From the NCBI GenBank assembly GCA_003342895.1, contig PTFA01000365.1, positions 680,532-744,531 of the forward strand: a stretch of 64,000 nucleotides of DNA. Reading direction: 5' to 3'. The position numbers and the translations under genes are program-made. Shown here in pieces: positions 54,222 through 64,000 of the stretch (the first letter of the stretch is position 1; each line of letters begins with the position of its first letter). The notes under the pieces are model-generated. The model worked only from the letters and a program-made list of their open reading frames with translations, was not told the DNA's origin and ran no database searches. Source of the stretch: Casuarius casuarius (Eukaryota; Chordata; Aves; Casuariiformes; Casuariidae).

Positions 54222-57200
54222 GAGGTGGTAAAACCCCTGCAGCTGGTTGGGGCTGATGTTTTCACCAGTCAGCTATGGCTGTACAACTTCAGGATTTGGT
54301 TTTGTAATCTGTGCAGAGGGTAGCTCTTCTGTGACAATTGCAGTACTTAGTTGCTGTTTGAAGAATGCACTGCAGCGAAGTAACACTCTCTGTTAGAATG
54401 ACCTGAACTTATAAAGAGTCTGGCTTTAAAATCTTTCAGTCCAAATACACATACAAGGTAAGAAAAGCTTGATTCTCCCATCCCAGCATCCAAATAAGCT
54501 GCCATCTTCAATGCTGGACATTTCACATCATCTCAGTTAAGTTCCTACTTTGAGCGTCCATCTGAGGAGATTGAGTGACTTCACGGACTTAAGAAAGAAG
54601 AACTGATTTCTTTTGCTATTGTTGATATGCAGATAAAACACCTATGTGGCACCATGAACTGTCCCAGAGAGTAGTCTCAGAAAAATATTTCGTTTGGGTG
54701 AAAATAATCTCAATAATCAGCTGCAAGCAAAAATACATAGGGGTTGCACATAAGGAATTACTCCCGTACAATGTTTCTTTTTTTTGGTGGGTATATTTGT
54801 TCACATTTTGTGTTTTTATGAGAAAGTGTAGGCCATTTATGAGCCGTTGTATAAAAGATGAAATTTTGAATGTAATCAAATCTTCTACGTAAATGTTTAA
54901 TTAAAAAGCAGGAGAGGAAATGTTTATAGAGTGGTAGTTCTTTTTGTGTACTTGCAAATGTACTGCCTATACATCTGAACTCCGAGCTAGTGCTTTATCA
55001 CGTTGGAGAATACGGTTTGTGACAAAGAGACTTTGCCAAGCAATGATTTGTGCTCTTGCTTTTACGCATTTCTAAACCTGTAATGTGGGAAAAAATAGGG
55101 AATGTATGGAGACTGCCATAAGGAAGTGTGACCTCTCTTAGTCCCATGTGAAAAAAAACAACCCCCCCCAAAACTGTTTGGAAGAACCCACCTACTACAG
55201 GAGGAAAGGTCACTGGTGTTTGATTGAGAAATTCTCCTCTTTAGACTTTCCTGTGTTCTAGCCAGCTGTGACAGAGGCGAGCTCAGAGGGAACAATAGAA
55301 TGTACTGTGTGTGACCTGAGCTGGCGATCAAGCGGTGCCCTCTGGGGAATGTGAGCTGCCCTTTAGGGCTACGTGCTGACCTGGCAAGGAGGATGCAGGC
55401 AGCTCTCATGGCAATAAGCATGACCAGCCTGCACTCTGTCTTCCTGCAAGCTGCCATTTCCAGGGGACCCCAGGCAGGTCTCTTCTCACCCCTGCAGGCT
55501 GTGGAGAAGGGGCCATATGAGGAGGGACATGCTCTCAGAGGATGGTAATGAACTTTACTGCCCACAGCTGGAGGAGCAAAGATTCAGGAAGGTCCTCGGC
55601 TTCCCCCTGCCTAGCAACGCATACGAAGGGCACACTGGTTCAGGAGGCTCGCCTGTCTCTCATCTAGTCCTCTTGTGTGGGCCTGAGACTGTCCAGGCTT
55701 GGAGGAGTCCAGCTACTTGCTCAGCACATTGGAGACTTCCTGAAACCTGGCTCTCCAGAACAGGTTCTCCCCCTCTGATCTTTCAGGAGTGAAAATCTGC
55801 TGTTTTCACTCCTGCCCCTGTTGCTGCGGTGGCTTTGCCCCTGTCGGTGTGCTACCCCACCATTTTTCAGGTGATAGCGTGATGGCACTCTTCCTACTTC
55901 TGGTCCCACAGTATCATTGTGATCAGACTAGCAGGAAGATCCCAGGCCTAGGACAGTGATGCCTCCGATCTGCAAAGAGCTTGTACTGCCCAAAGCCGAG
56001 CCTTCCCACACTACTTCTGTGCCAGGGTCTCAGATGGGGATATACCAAGGTTATATCAGAACGCAAGGTAGAAACACCACGTTCACTGGTTTCCACATTA
56101 AATGTTGCTATAGAAAACACTGCTAAACTGCTAAACTGCCCAAGTATCTGGCACCTCAGAGTCATCCTCCTTATTCCCACCTCTACCCCCCCCCGCCTTC
56201 CTTGATCCACAAGTATTCCACAAGTGCAGGGTTCAAGAAAACTGGATTTGATGATGAAGAAAGGGCCATGTTTTGAGGCAAGTGTGCTGGGCGAATGGCC
56301 CCTCTGCCAAAAATCATCCTTCTCACCTCCAGCCCCACCACATTCAGGAAAGCTGCTAGTGGTAAATCCAGTGGATTTGACTCTGGCTGTAGATATTTCT
56401 CATTCACTTGCTTTCTCACCATTAAACAAATGCAAATTGATTTGAAATGATATGTTTCACACGGTATAGGCAACAGAGCCCATAAGGCCATGACGGAACT
56501 CAATAAATTAAACTAACCTGCCTCACATCACTTTAACACATGCATTCAAACTGCCATTCCTTTGTATAGAAGTTTGTGGGCAGCCACACTCCAGTGTAGA
56601 TATTTTTTCATAGTCAGGGATAAAAGTGATTAATCTTCTGTGTTCTTTTAATGATTTTCCTTTAAATCTCACAAAAGCCAGTATGTCTGCTAAGTCATTA
56701 GTCTTCTAACAGAAGTCTTCTAACAATAATCAGCAGAACAGAAATTGTTTTCAAAGCTCTGTGGAGCTTCTTTCACAGAGCAATGTGTTGAGAAACGCTT
56801 CAAGCTGCAAGAAAAAGTCCTAGAGAGCAAAAATGCATGATCATAAGAGATCTAGCCACTGAGGAGGATGAAAACATGTTCTGTATTGTAATTGCATTAA
56901 TTAATTAATGCAAAATAATCTGAAGATAACATTAATATCTTGTCTCACTGTGCAGAGATTGTCTGATAATCACAGTCTCTGAAAACGTGAATGTCTGAAG
57001 TGTGTAGTGAAGAACAGAATTCATCAGTGTTATTAATTCACCTAGACAGCTTAGTGTCATTTTTTTTTCTGCTTGAATCGTTTGTGAGTCACTTTTGTGC
57101 CCCTCCCATCCCCCTTTTCAGTTATTACAAGAGTTTGGAAAAGAATTGTTATCCGTCACTTATTCTTGCTTCATTGATTATAGCATGTGATTGATCAGTC

Positions 57201-59000
57201 AAATATACTGGATTTTTGCTGCTTCTTGCCAAGATGTCAAAACCAGCAGAATATGAATAGTGAATACCAGGTATTTTTGTTCATGCATAAATTTCCTCGT
57301 TCATGTGCGAATGTGATTGTTTGTATAAAGAAGAAACATATTTACCCTTCTCAGTCCTTGCTTTCAAGGCTTCCAACTCTGTCTTTGGCTCTTGTGTTTT
57401 GCACTTCCTTCTTCCATTCCAATAATGCTGGCCTTTGTAGAAAGAAGTTCTAAATCACACTCTTTTTCCCTTGGGCTCCTAGACTTTAATCTTCATCCTG
57501 GAGAGCTGCCCCTGTATGCAATAAATTTGTATATGGAAAGAACTATGCAACAAATTTTAACCTCTGATAAGGCCATCAAACCCACAATGGCTGGAGGGGT
57601 AGGAATCAGATGAATAGCAATACTCTGGCTCTTCAGTTTTAGGATGAAGTGATGGTCATCAGCCTTATCTCGTAAAATGGTTACAGCATAGAAATGCAGG
57701 AAAGTAGACACCCTGAAAAAAGTGTGATGAATGAGATTTAAGCTTTATTTCATGCTGTGGAAAAGCTTCAGATTTGGTTTTCAAGTTATATAGCTATAAT
57801 TGTCACTGTACAAAATTAAACAAGGAATATATTAGGAGAGATCCTAAATAAAAGGCGACTCTTTTTTTTCATTTGATGTTTCAAAGGATAAAAGAAATTT
57901 TTAGAATAACGTTAGGCTGTAACCCATGTGATTTACTTAACTATGCATAAAATCCACATATTTTTCTGCACCGTTTTCACAAAACATTATTGGCCTTGAT
58001 TCTCTTGACAGTGTTTTGCAATTTAACAGTCTCTCAGTAAATATGGCATGAAATTTGACTTGAACTGAAAAATACCAAAAAGGGATGAATTGGGCGGGGG
58101 GGGGGGAGCTGGAAGATGTTCACGTGAGCTGCAATATCCTTCAAATGTCTCTTAGCAATTCACTTGTAATGCTTGACTCGATCTCACACATTAATTCTTC
58201 GGAGTGAGTTGCCCAAACGGGAAGGCATATTTATTTATAGACTGTGGCAGAGGTTCCTCCCTGCTTATGACTGTGGCTCCTAAGCAAGAGAATTAGGAAG
58301 CAGAGTTTCATGCCTCTCTGGGGTCAGCTCCCCTAGACACCACTCCAACTCTCTTTCCTCACTCTGGTGGCTCAGCCCAGGACCATTGATGCCGTCTCTC
58401 CTTTCCTCACATCTCTAAGATGTGCCTGTCTACTGGCTCCTATGGCCACCAAGAGGCTGCAGCTACCTCCTACCTTAGCCCTGCTGTTAGTTCTGCTTCT
58501 GATGGTAGAAACATTAATGTTGATGTGAAGGTAGCAATTTTGGCAGGACCCAGCTGTCTCCACTAAGTACCTCTTGGTTATCTTCGTGTTGAATTCAGCA
58601 TAGCCACACTTCTAGTGGCGTAGGTACAGAGACCCCCAGTCATGCTTGAACAGGGGCACCAGGACTTATTTTATTTTATCTGAAGTATGTCAAAGCTGTA
58701 AGACATTCATGGCTCCCCGGGGAGACTTGTCTCTCTAGTTCAGACCAAGTTATGAAGCTTTTTAACAACTTTGTTGGAGGAAGCCTCTTTAAATTTCAAC
58801 ATCCTGCTACCTTTCCCTGACCTGCCAAAGATTGTCCCTGTGCTATAACTTTATGCCATGAGAGAAAATATTGAGATTCATGAGCCAGAACTGAAAGGCA
58901 GCTATCACATTCTGCACACAATGAGATGATTGTGACACCTATGGTAGCATAAATATTTCCTTCCAGGCAGTGGAAAATGTTACTCGAGATACTATCTTTT
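54222..59000. other. Gene 2 3' UTR and intergenic region before gene 3
   Basis: The first several hundred bases are probably the 3' UTR of gene 2; ATTAAA at 54900-54905 is a candidate poly(A) signal. A GC-richer stretch at 55250-55900 has open frames on both strands but none recognisable. A G-run lies at 58093-58106. No other gene is seen. Confidence 0.55.
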
Positions 59001-59009
59001 TGCAAAGAC

Positions 59010-59185
59010 CAGGAAGTTACAAAATCTTGAATAACAAATCAAATACATTTTTTTTTTCAGACCGTGGGATGGTGGTTATTTTACTGTTCACCTGCAGAGA
59101 GAGAGAGAGACCTATACAGCCACTCCCCTTCAGAAATATAGACTATAAATTCACATGGTCCTTTCTGTCAAGAGCTCTTGATGAG
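59010..59185 (+). promoter_or_regulatory. DMBT1-like gene 3 promoter with TATA box
   Basis: TATAAATTCACATGG begins at 59144, 42 bases before ATG, followed by TTTCTGTCAAGAG as in gene 1. CAGGAAGTTAC and ATAACAAATCAAATACAT (59010-59048) match gene 1's upstream element, about 111 bases before TATA. A (GA)n run sits at about 59096-59110. Confidence 0.68.
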
Positions 59186-59252
59186 ATGGGTACCGATATG
59201 ATTTTGATGTGGCTACTCTTGTTAGGTCCAGCAAATCTGGAGGCAAGATCAG
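59186..59252 (+). CDS. Gene 3 exon 1: signal peptide
   Basis: This 67-base exon, the same length as in gene 2, encodes [20 protein letters not shown] plus RS and ends in phase 1 before GTAAAT. Confidence 0.78.
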
Positions 59253-62200
59253 GTAAATCACTTCATTTGTTCCAGAGCATATAAGAATATAGAGACAGTT
59301 TGGGGTCCTCTCTGTTGATTCCATGAATAGAAATCACATTCATGCTGCTATCATTTTGGGCAAACGATTAAAGATGAAACTGGATGAAATGAGATAGCAC
59401 AGCTTTGTTCTACTAAAACTGTGAACTAATTGACATAGCGAATGGTAAGAATGATTTAAACCATTTAATGAAGTTCATTTTGCTTCAACAAGGTGGTATT
59501 TTTTCTTAGTGCCTTGTATCATGGCTAAAATTGTGTCTGTGAATATGTTATGAATGAATGACTCTTCTATTTCCAGAAATTTGAGAGTTAAGAATTAATA
59601 AATATTAAAAATATAATAAATCAGTCTTCATAATCTATCAATGTGGATAAAGGAGGGACATCTAAAAATAATGAAAGACACGAGACTTTGTTAGTTCAGC
59701 TTTCCTTTTGTCATTGCCTTTTCCCTTACATGATTAGTTTCTCTCTCCTAAGTGACTTAAGTGACTTTGCACTAAACAGTTCCATGTAGATCCCAGAATA
59801 ATTGCAGATGATATTTTTAACTAGTTATTCAAGTGCCATTATAATAACCTATATTGCCATCATTCATCTCATCCAATTTTACCCACCTATCCTTTTCTTG
59901 CCTGGTGATAACACCCTTTCTCTTGTTGCTCCAGTTCTCTTCACTCGCAGTTTCATTTCCCAGTCTCTGCCTTTGTTTCCTGGGTCAGAGTAAGTTCTGT
60001 CTTTATAGCATGGCTGACTGCTTTTGTCTTTTTGACACCTTTAACATGCGAGGCAGAAAGCAACCTATCTTGTTACATGCCCCAGTTGATGGTTTTGATC
60101 TCACAGTGGTGACAGACCTTGAATGAGGACAATAAAATTATTCTAGACCAGCTTTAATTTTCAAATCTCACTCTGACTTTTCACCAAGTTTGCTGTTTCA
60201 GTTCTTCAAGGTTCTACAAGTATGGTTTAAAAATATGCATCTCTGAATAGATATTTGAAGAAACAAATCAGATATAAGTCAAGGGACAGTTTTATAGCTT
60301 GTCCCTTGAACTGGCAATTAAATACATTTAAATAGGAACAAATTTAGTTTGGACACTCTCTTGATTCCTCTTGTGCAACTGTCAGGAATTAGATGCATTG
60401 AAGAGATCCTGGAGCTGGTAACTTTTCAGAAATTTTTTACTTTGGTTGAATTATTCAGTGTTTAGTAACAAGCTAAGTATATGGTTGGCAAACATGCAGA
60501 GTTTGACAAATGCAGCATGTATTTCCCATGTGCGAATACTGTAGATCCTAAAAATTACAATGTTTATTTGGTCATTTGCTCTTTGTGATAACATATTCCT
60601 CCCCAAAAATGGATCTCTAAAATTGAGATTTTTCATACTGCTCACTGAAGAATGACTAAGTTATGAATAAGTTAAGTCAAACTGCAAAGTGGATTTTTTT
60701 TTAACTGAATGAATGCACTCTAACAGCAGTTGTCAGGCATATGTATGACAGGTTCTTAAGTATTTCTTTATTTCAAACTCTAATAATATTTTACAGCGGT
60801 ATAGGAAATTAAAGGTCAGTGGATTCCCATTCAAATTACTTAAATCCCGTTGAGTGTATTGTCCATTTTATTGAACACTTAGTGCAATTCTTCCACTTCC
60901 ACTAAAATTACCCTTAAAAACTTGGTTGTAATATGTGGACTCTAGGTCCTTAAAATTGTCTTCAAAATTTTACAGGAAGCAGAGAAATTCTAGTGAAATT
61001 GCATAAACTGGGGGGGAGGGGGGGTGTAGAACTGCTATCTCTAAAATTTGGTAGTTTTTCTGAAGAATTCATTTGACCTAATTCTACCCTCATTTTAGGC
61101 AAAGGTAGCCCACTGGTTGGTGTCCTTACTGCTATGCTTCAGTAGTGATTTGCAGTTTACCTACTTGGTAATTTTTGAATGGCAGAGCTGCAGCAGCCCC
61201 ATGAGCATAAGTTTAGGAAAAAACTGCTGTCTTGGCCATCCAGGCTGCATCCTGCCGTGTCCCTGAAGCCTCGGGGATCTGTTTGAGCCTTCACACCGCT
61301 TTCCTCCCTGCAGTACCTTCTGTAGGCAGCTGTTGCACCACAGGTCAGCAGAGGCTTTGTGCCTCAAGTGCTGCATATACACATTTCTAGTACGACAAGG
61401 TTGGGGGGCAGAAGAGCCGTGCTGTACTTCTTAAATTCCAGTAGGATTCAGTGCAAATTGCTACACTTCTTTATTCTTTACCAGCAAGCGTTTTGATAGC
61501 AATGAATAAAGATACAAATAAATATGAAGTCTGTTACTAAAACATGCTATTTTCTTCCTGTCAACAATGTGAACAACTTTTAGTTCTAGTCTCCTAATAA
61601 AATTCTACCTAGGTTTCATTCAGATATTGAAATCCATTTTCTCTCCTTTGCTTTCCAATGGCTTTTCCTACTATCAAAGATTTTCCTTTCTTTGTGAAAT
61701 AGTCTGTGCTTAGCTTCCTGCCTAAATTTTCTGCAGCAATCTTGCATAAATTATATGCAGCTAATTTTGAGGTCTGAGAGGGTAGAAGAAAAATATGTGG
61801 TCTGTCTCTCTACCATGTCTTCCTTACAGACATTTAATCCTAGGCTAAACAAGCACCTCCTGGGAAGATGATGGTATCCTGGGGTAGTAGGTTGGAATAG
61901 ATGACTTCTCAGGATCATTTGCAGCTTATTTTTCTGACTCTGTTTGTGCTCAATTTCCTGTCTCCCAAAGGGACCAGTCTCAGACTAGTGAATGGAAGGC
62001 ACAGCTGTGAAGGCCGAATTGAGATTTATTACGAGGGACACTGGGGGACAGTTTGTGATGATTTCTGGGACCTTCCTGATGTCCAGGTTGTGTGCAGGCA
62101 GCTGGGATGTGGCCAGGCCATTTCAGCACTAGGAAGTGCTTACTTTGGCCAAGGCTCAGGAAAAGTTCTCCTGGACGATGTGCAGTGCAGAGGATATGAA

Positions 62201-63914
62201 TCCTCCTTGTGGCATTGTAACCACCATGGATGGAAGAAACACAATTGTGGCCACCAGGAAGATGCTGGTGCTGTCTGTGCAGGTGTTGTCAGATTTTTCT
62301 CTTCTAAATACTTTTCCTATGACTTGCACCAAGTACACATGTATCAGGTTCTGGGTATGCAGACATTGTCCTCTTCAGATAACATTTCATTGATTCAAGA
62401 TATATGGCATAAAGTGGAACCTGATATATGTCTAATCCTATGCATTTTTGTGCCAGTGCTTTCTGTTTCTATTTTACTTTATTATTATGTTTCATATGAA
62501 GAATTTTCTGTCTGTGGAAAGGCACATTCTTGCTAAACAGGCGTGTTCTCAGAAAGCAGAGTTAGATCATCTAACAGCACTGTCTTTTCATTCTATTGAT
62601 CCTGCAGAGCCTGCATGGACTCACTTTTTTCTCGCTAGGGTAGCATACCAGTTCTGATTGCTCACACTGTGCAAAACAATTAAAGGAAAAAGGATCACAG
62701 ATGCATCACAGTATGCAGAACTTTTATTCTGGCTAATCACCCATCAGGGACAGAGAGAGAGAGGAAACGAGTCTAAATTACACCAGCAAAGCTATGTCTG
62801 CTTGGCTGGTGTTTGGCAGGGAGGAGTGGGGACAGGTGAAACTCATCTTCATATTGTAAGCCTGACCATATTCATTATGGACAATAATAATTTTGCAGTC
62901 ACAATCCAAACTTCCATAGCAACTCATTTTGCATTGTTTCTGTACTTTTCAGGTTTTCCTTAAAGTTTAGCCCCATTAATTTTCTGTTCCTACACAAATT
63001 TCAATCTACTTTGAGTATGCTGTCACCATGCTGTTTTCTAATTTTACTTTACCCTTATTTTTTAAGAAAAGCTACTTCATCTGTATGTTCATTGTCTGTT
63101 CTGTATTTATAACAGATCTTTATGGAAGTGAGGCATGGTCACAAACAACAGGTAATTCAGGTGTTTTATATATCTATAGTAGATTAGATATTGCAGTTTT
63201 CCACATTTGTCAAAGATTAAGACCATAGATGGCTGAATTCAACAGGTAATTCATGCCGCCCTGACTCACTCCTGGTGCTGCACCAAGCACCACCCCAAAA
63301 GGGCCACCTGGGCTGCACTGGTGAAGAGCTGAGTGCGCCTAGGATGGTGCTGGGTCTGTGTCCTACTCCTACCAGGGACCCCGTGGAGTCCAGGACCAGG
63401 GCAGGGGCTCGCAGAGGGAAGGCTCTGGCATCCCCAGGAGCCATGGTGCCCTGTTCCTGGGAGCAGGCAGCACCTTGTACACTAATCCCTTTCCCTTCTG
63501 ACTCTATTTATAAATACCACTCCCAAGACCAAGTTTCAACTGGCATTTTCCCAGATTAAACTACAGATGGGGCTTGGCCTTCCTAGCCTCATTCATGCAT
63601 TCGCGGACAACACTCCTACGCTCCTCCCAGGTTATTTGTCTCTGCTTCCACCTTCTCTATACATCCTTCTTCTGTTGGAGGTTTGCCAGGAGCTCCTTGC
63701 TCATCCATGCATGTCTCATTCATACCTGTCTGGACAGGGTGCTGGGCAACGCGCTCTAGGTGACCCTGCTTGAGCGGGGCGGTTGNACCAGATGATCTCC
63801 AGAGGTCCCTTCCGACCTCAGCCGTTGTGTGATCCTTTGGCAATTCCGTTCCTTGCTTTTTCTTCCTTGCAGCCGCTGATCCAACTTCTGCTCCGGCATG
63901 GCCATACTCACCAG
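59186..63914 (+). CDS. DMBT1-like gene 3, 5' part (SRCR), continues beyond window
   Basis: Proposed exons: 59186-59252 (signal peptide [20 protein letters not shown]), 61971-62282 (SRCR), 63116-63151 (linker [12 protein letters not shown]) and 63873-63914 (linker [14 protein letters not shown]). All are phase 1 at the joins. The SRCR has all eight group B cysteines. By analogy with gene 2, CUB, ZP and membrane exons should follow after 64000; this is inference. An out-of-frame ATG at 59181 lies five bases before the chosen start and stops after six codons. The first exon matches gene 2's closely, so these two genes look like the most recent duplicates by their 5' ends. Confidence 0.8.
61826..61915 (+). 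mobile_element. Possible CR1-type 3' end relic
   Basis: GGTTGGAATAGATGACTTCTC resembles a diverged CR1 3' tail (GTTGGACTAGATGACCTCC). It lies 56 bases before the SRCR exon of gene 3. The support is short. Confidence 0.3.
61971..62282 (+). CDS. Gene 3 SRCR domain exon
   Basis: This 312-base phase 1-1 exon follows TCTCCCAAAG and precedes GTGTTG. It encodes [68 protein letters not shown] and [12 protein letters not shown]. All eight cysteines are unambiguous. It is less GC-rich than gene 2's SRCR, though the protein is similar. Confidence 0.95.
63116..63151 (+). CDS. Gene 3 putative linker exon 1
   Basis: This 36-base phase 1-1 segment between ATTTATAACAG and GTAATT encodes [12 protein letters not shown]. 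It fits frame and position but is only weakly Ser/Thr-rich. Confidence 0.5.
63729..63835 (+). mobile_element. CR1 LINE 3' end
   Basis: GGACAGGGTGCTGGGCAACG, TAGGTGACCCTGCTTGAGCG and GAGGTCCCTTCCGACCTCA mark the 3' end of a CR1 copy. It ends 37 bases before a gene 3 linker exon. Confidence 0.9.
63873..63914 (+). CDS. Gene 3 putative linker exon 2
   Basis: This 42-base phase 1-1 exon between TTCCTTGCAG and GTAAGT encodes [14 protein letters not shown]. The strong splice sites and Pro/Ser/Thr content fit the linker class. Confidence 0.65.
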
Positions 63915-63968
63915 GTAAGTGGTGCCTGCCTGAGGCATTAGGGCCTTGCAGGAAGCACCAGCCCAACA

Positions 63969-64000
63969 GCAGAGCAGAGCAGAGCAGAGCAGAGCAGAGC
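63969..64000 (+). repeat. (GCAGA)n pentanucleotide repeat at window end
   Basis: At least six AGAGC/GCAGA units run to the last base, so the true length is unknown. It lies in the intron after the last visible gene 3 exon. Confidence 0.9.

Noticed and set aside
55062..55565. 167-codon minus-strand frame downstream of gene 2
   Set aside because: No domain or conserved motif could be recognised, and no splice or promoter signals support it.
61901..62536. 211-codon frame read as one intronless SRCR protein
   Set aside because: Only 61971-62282 is SRCR; it has AG and GT splice borders in phase 1 and the length of gene 2's exon, and the 3' extension is ordinary intron.
63240..63253. CAACAGGTAATTCA repeated from the linker donor at 63146-63159
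   Set aside because: Only 14 bases with no similarity around it; probably chance, and no exon frame leads into it.

Overview
This is vertebrate nuclear DNA, most likely from a bird. CR1 LINE 3' ends occur on both strands, genes are split by ordinary GT-AG introns, and the gene order HTRA1 followed by DMBT1-like genes matches the HTRA1-DMBT1 neighbourhood known on human 10q26. The sequence is a draft assembly, with many single Ns and one 910-base N gap (26197-27106). All recognised genes are on the + strand.

Layout. (1) 1-9690 holds the last six coding exons of HTRA1, from the middle of the trypsin-like protease domain through the C-terminal PDZ domain. Two near-identical 359-base segments lie in its introns. 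(2) 9691-22450 is about 12.8 kb with no recognisable gene. It holds a palindromic AT-rich element, a possible antisense LTR-like stretch, and a CpG-rich patch with a 30-base tandem repeat. (3) 22457-38030 is DMBT1-like gene 1: TATA promoter, signal peptide, Ser/Thr/Pro linker exons, two CUB domains, a ZP domain, one membrane segment and a poly(A) signal. (4) 38030-46270 is intergenic with CR1 fragments. (5) 46281-54221 is DMBT1-like gene 2, complete: signal peptide, linkers, one group B SRCR domain, linker, one CUB, ZP and membrane segment (626 residues predicted). (6) 54222-59000 is intergenic. (7) 59010-64000 is the 5' part of DMBT1-like gene 3: TATA promoter, signal peptide, SRCR and two linker exons, continuing off the window.

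The three DMBT1-like genes are tandem duplicates. They share a TATA box 41-42 bases before the start codon, similar 5' leaders, first exons beginning Met-Gly, and phase 1 module boundaries. Where both are visible, the ZP exons have identical lengths (173, 389 and 272 bases). SRCR/CUB/ZP proteins of the DMBT1/ebnerin/hensin/CRP-ductin group are epithelial pattern-binding and matrix proteins. Here the signal peptides, dibasic cleavage sites after ZP, membrane segments and YQIM tails suggest type I membrane proteins that can be shed and polymerise at epithelial surfaces.

The most unusual features are the modular linker exons, the loss or concealment of SRCR in gene 1, the intragenic duplications of gene 1 around the assembly gap, and the shared promoter architecture. 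All exon boundaries were read by eye from splice signals, reading frame and family knowledge; no search or transcript was available.
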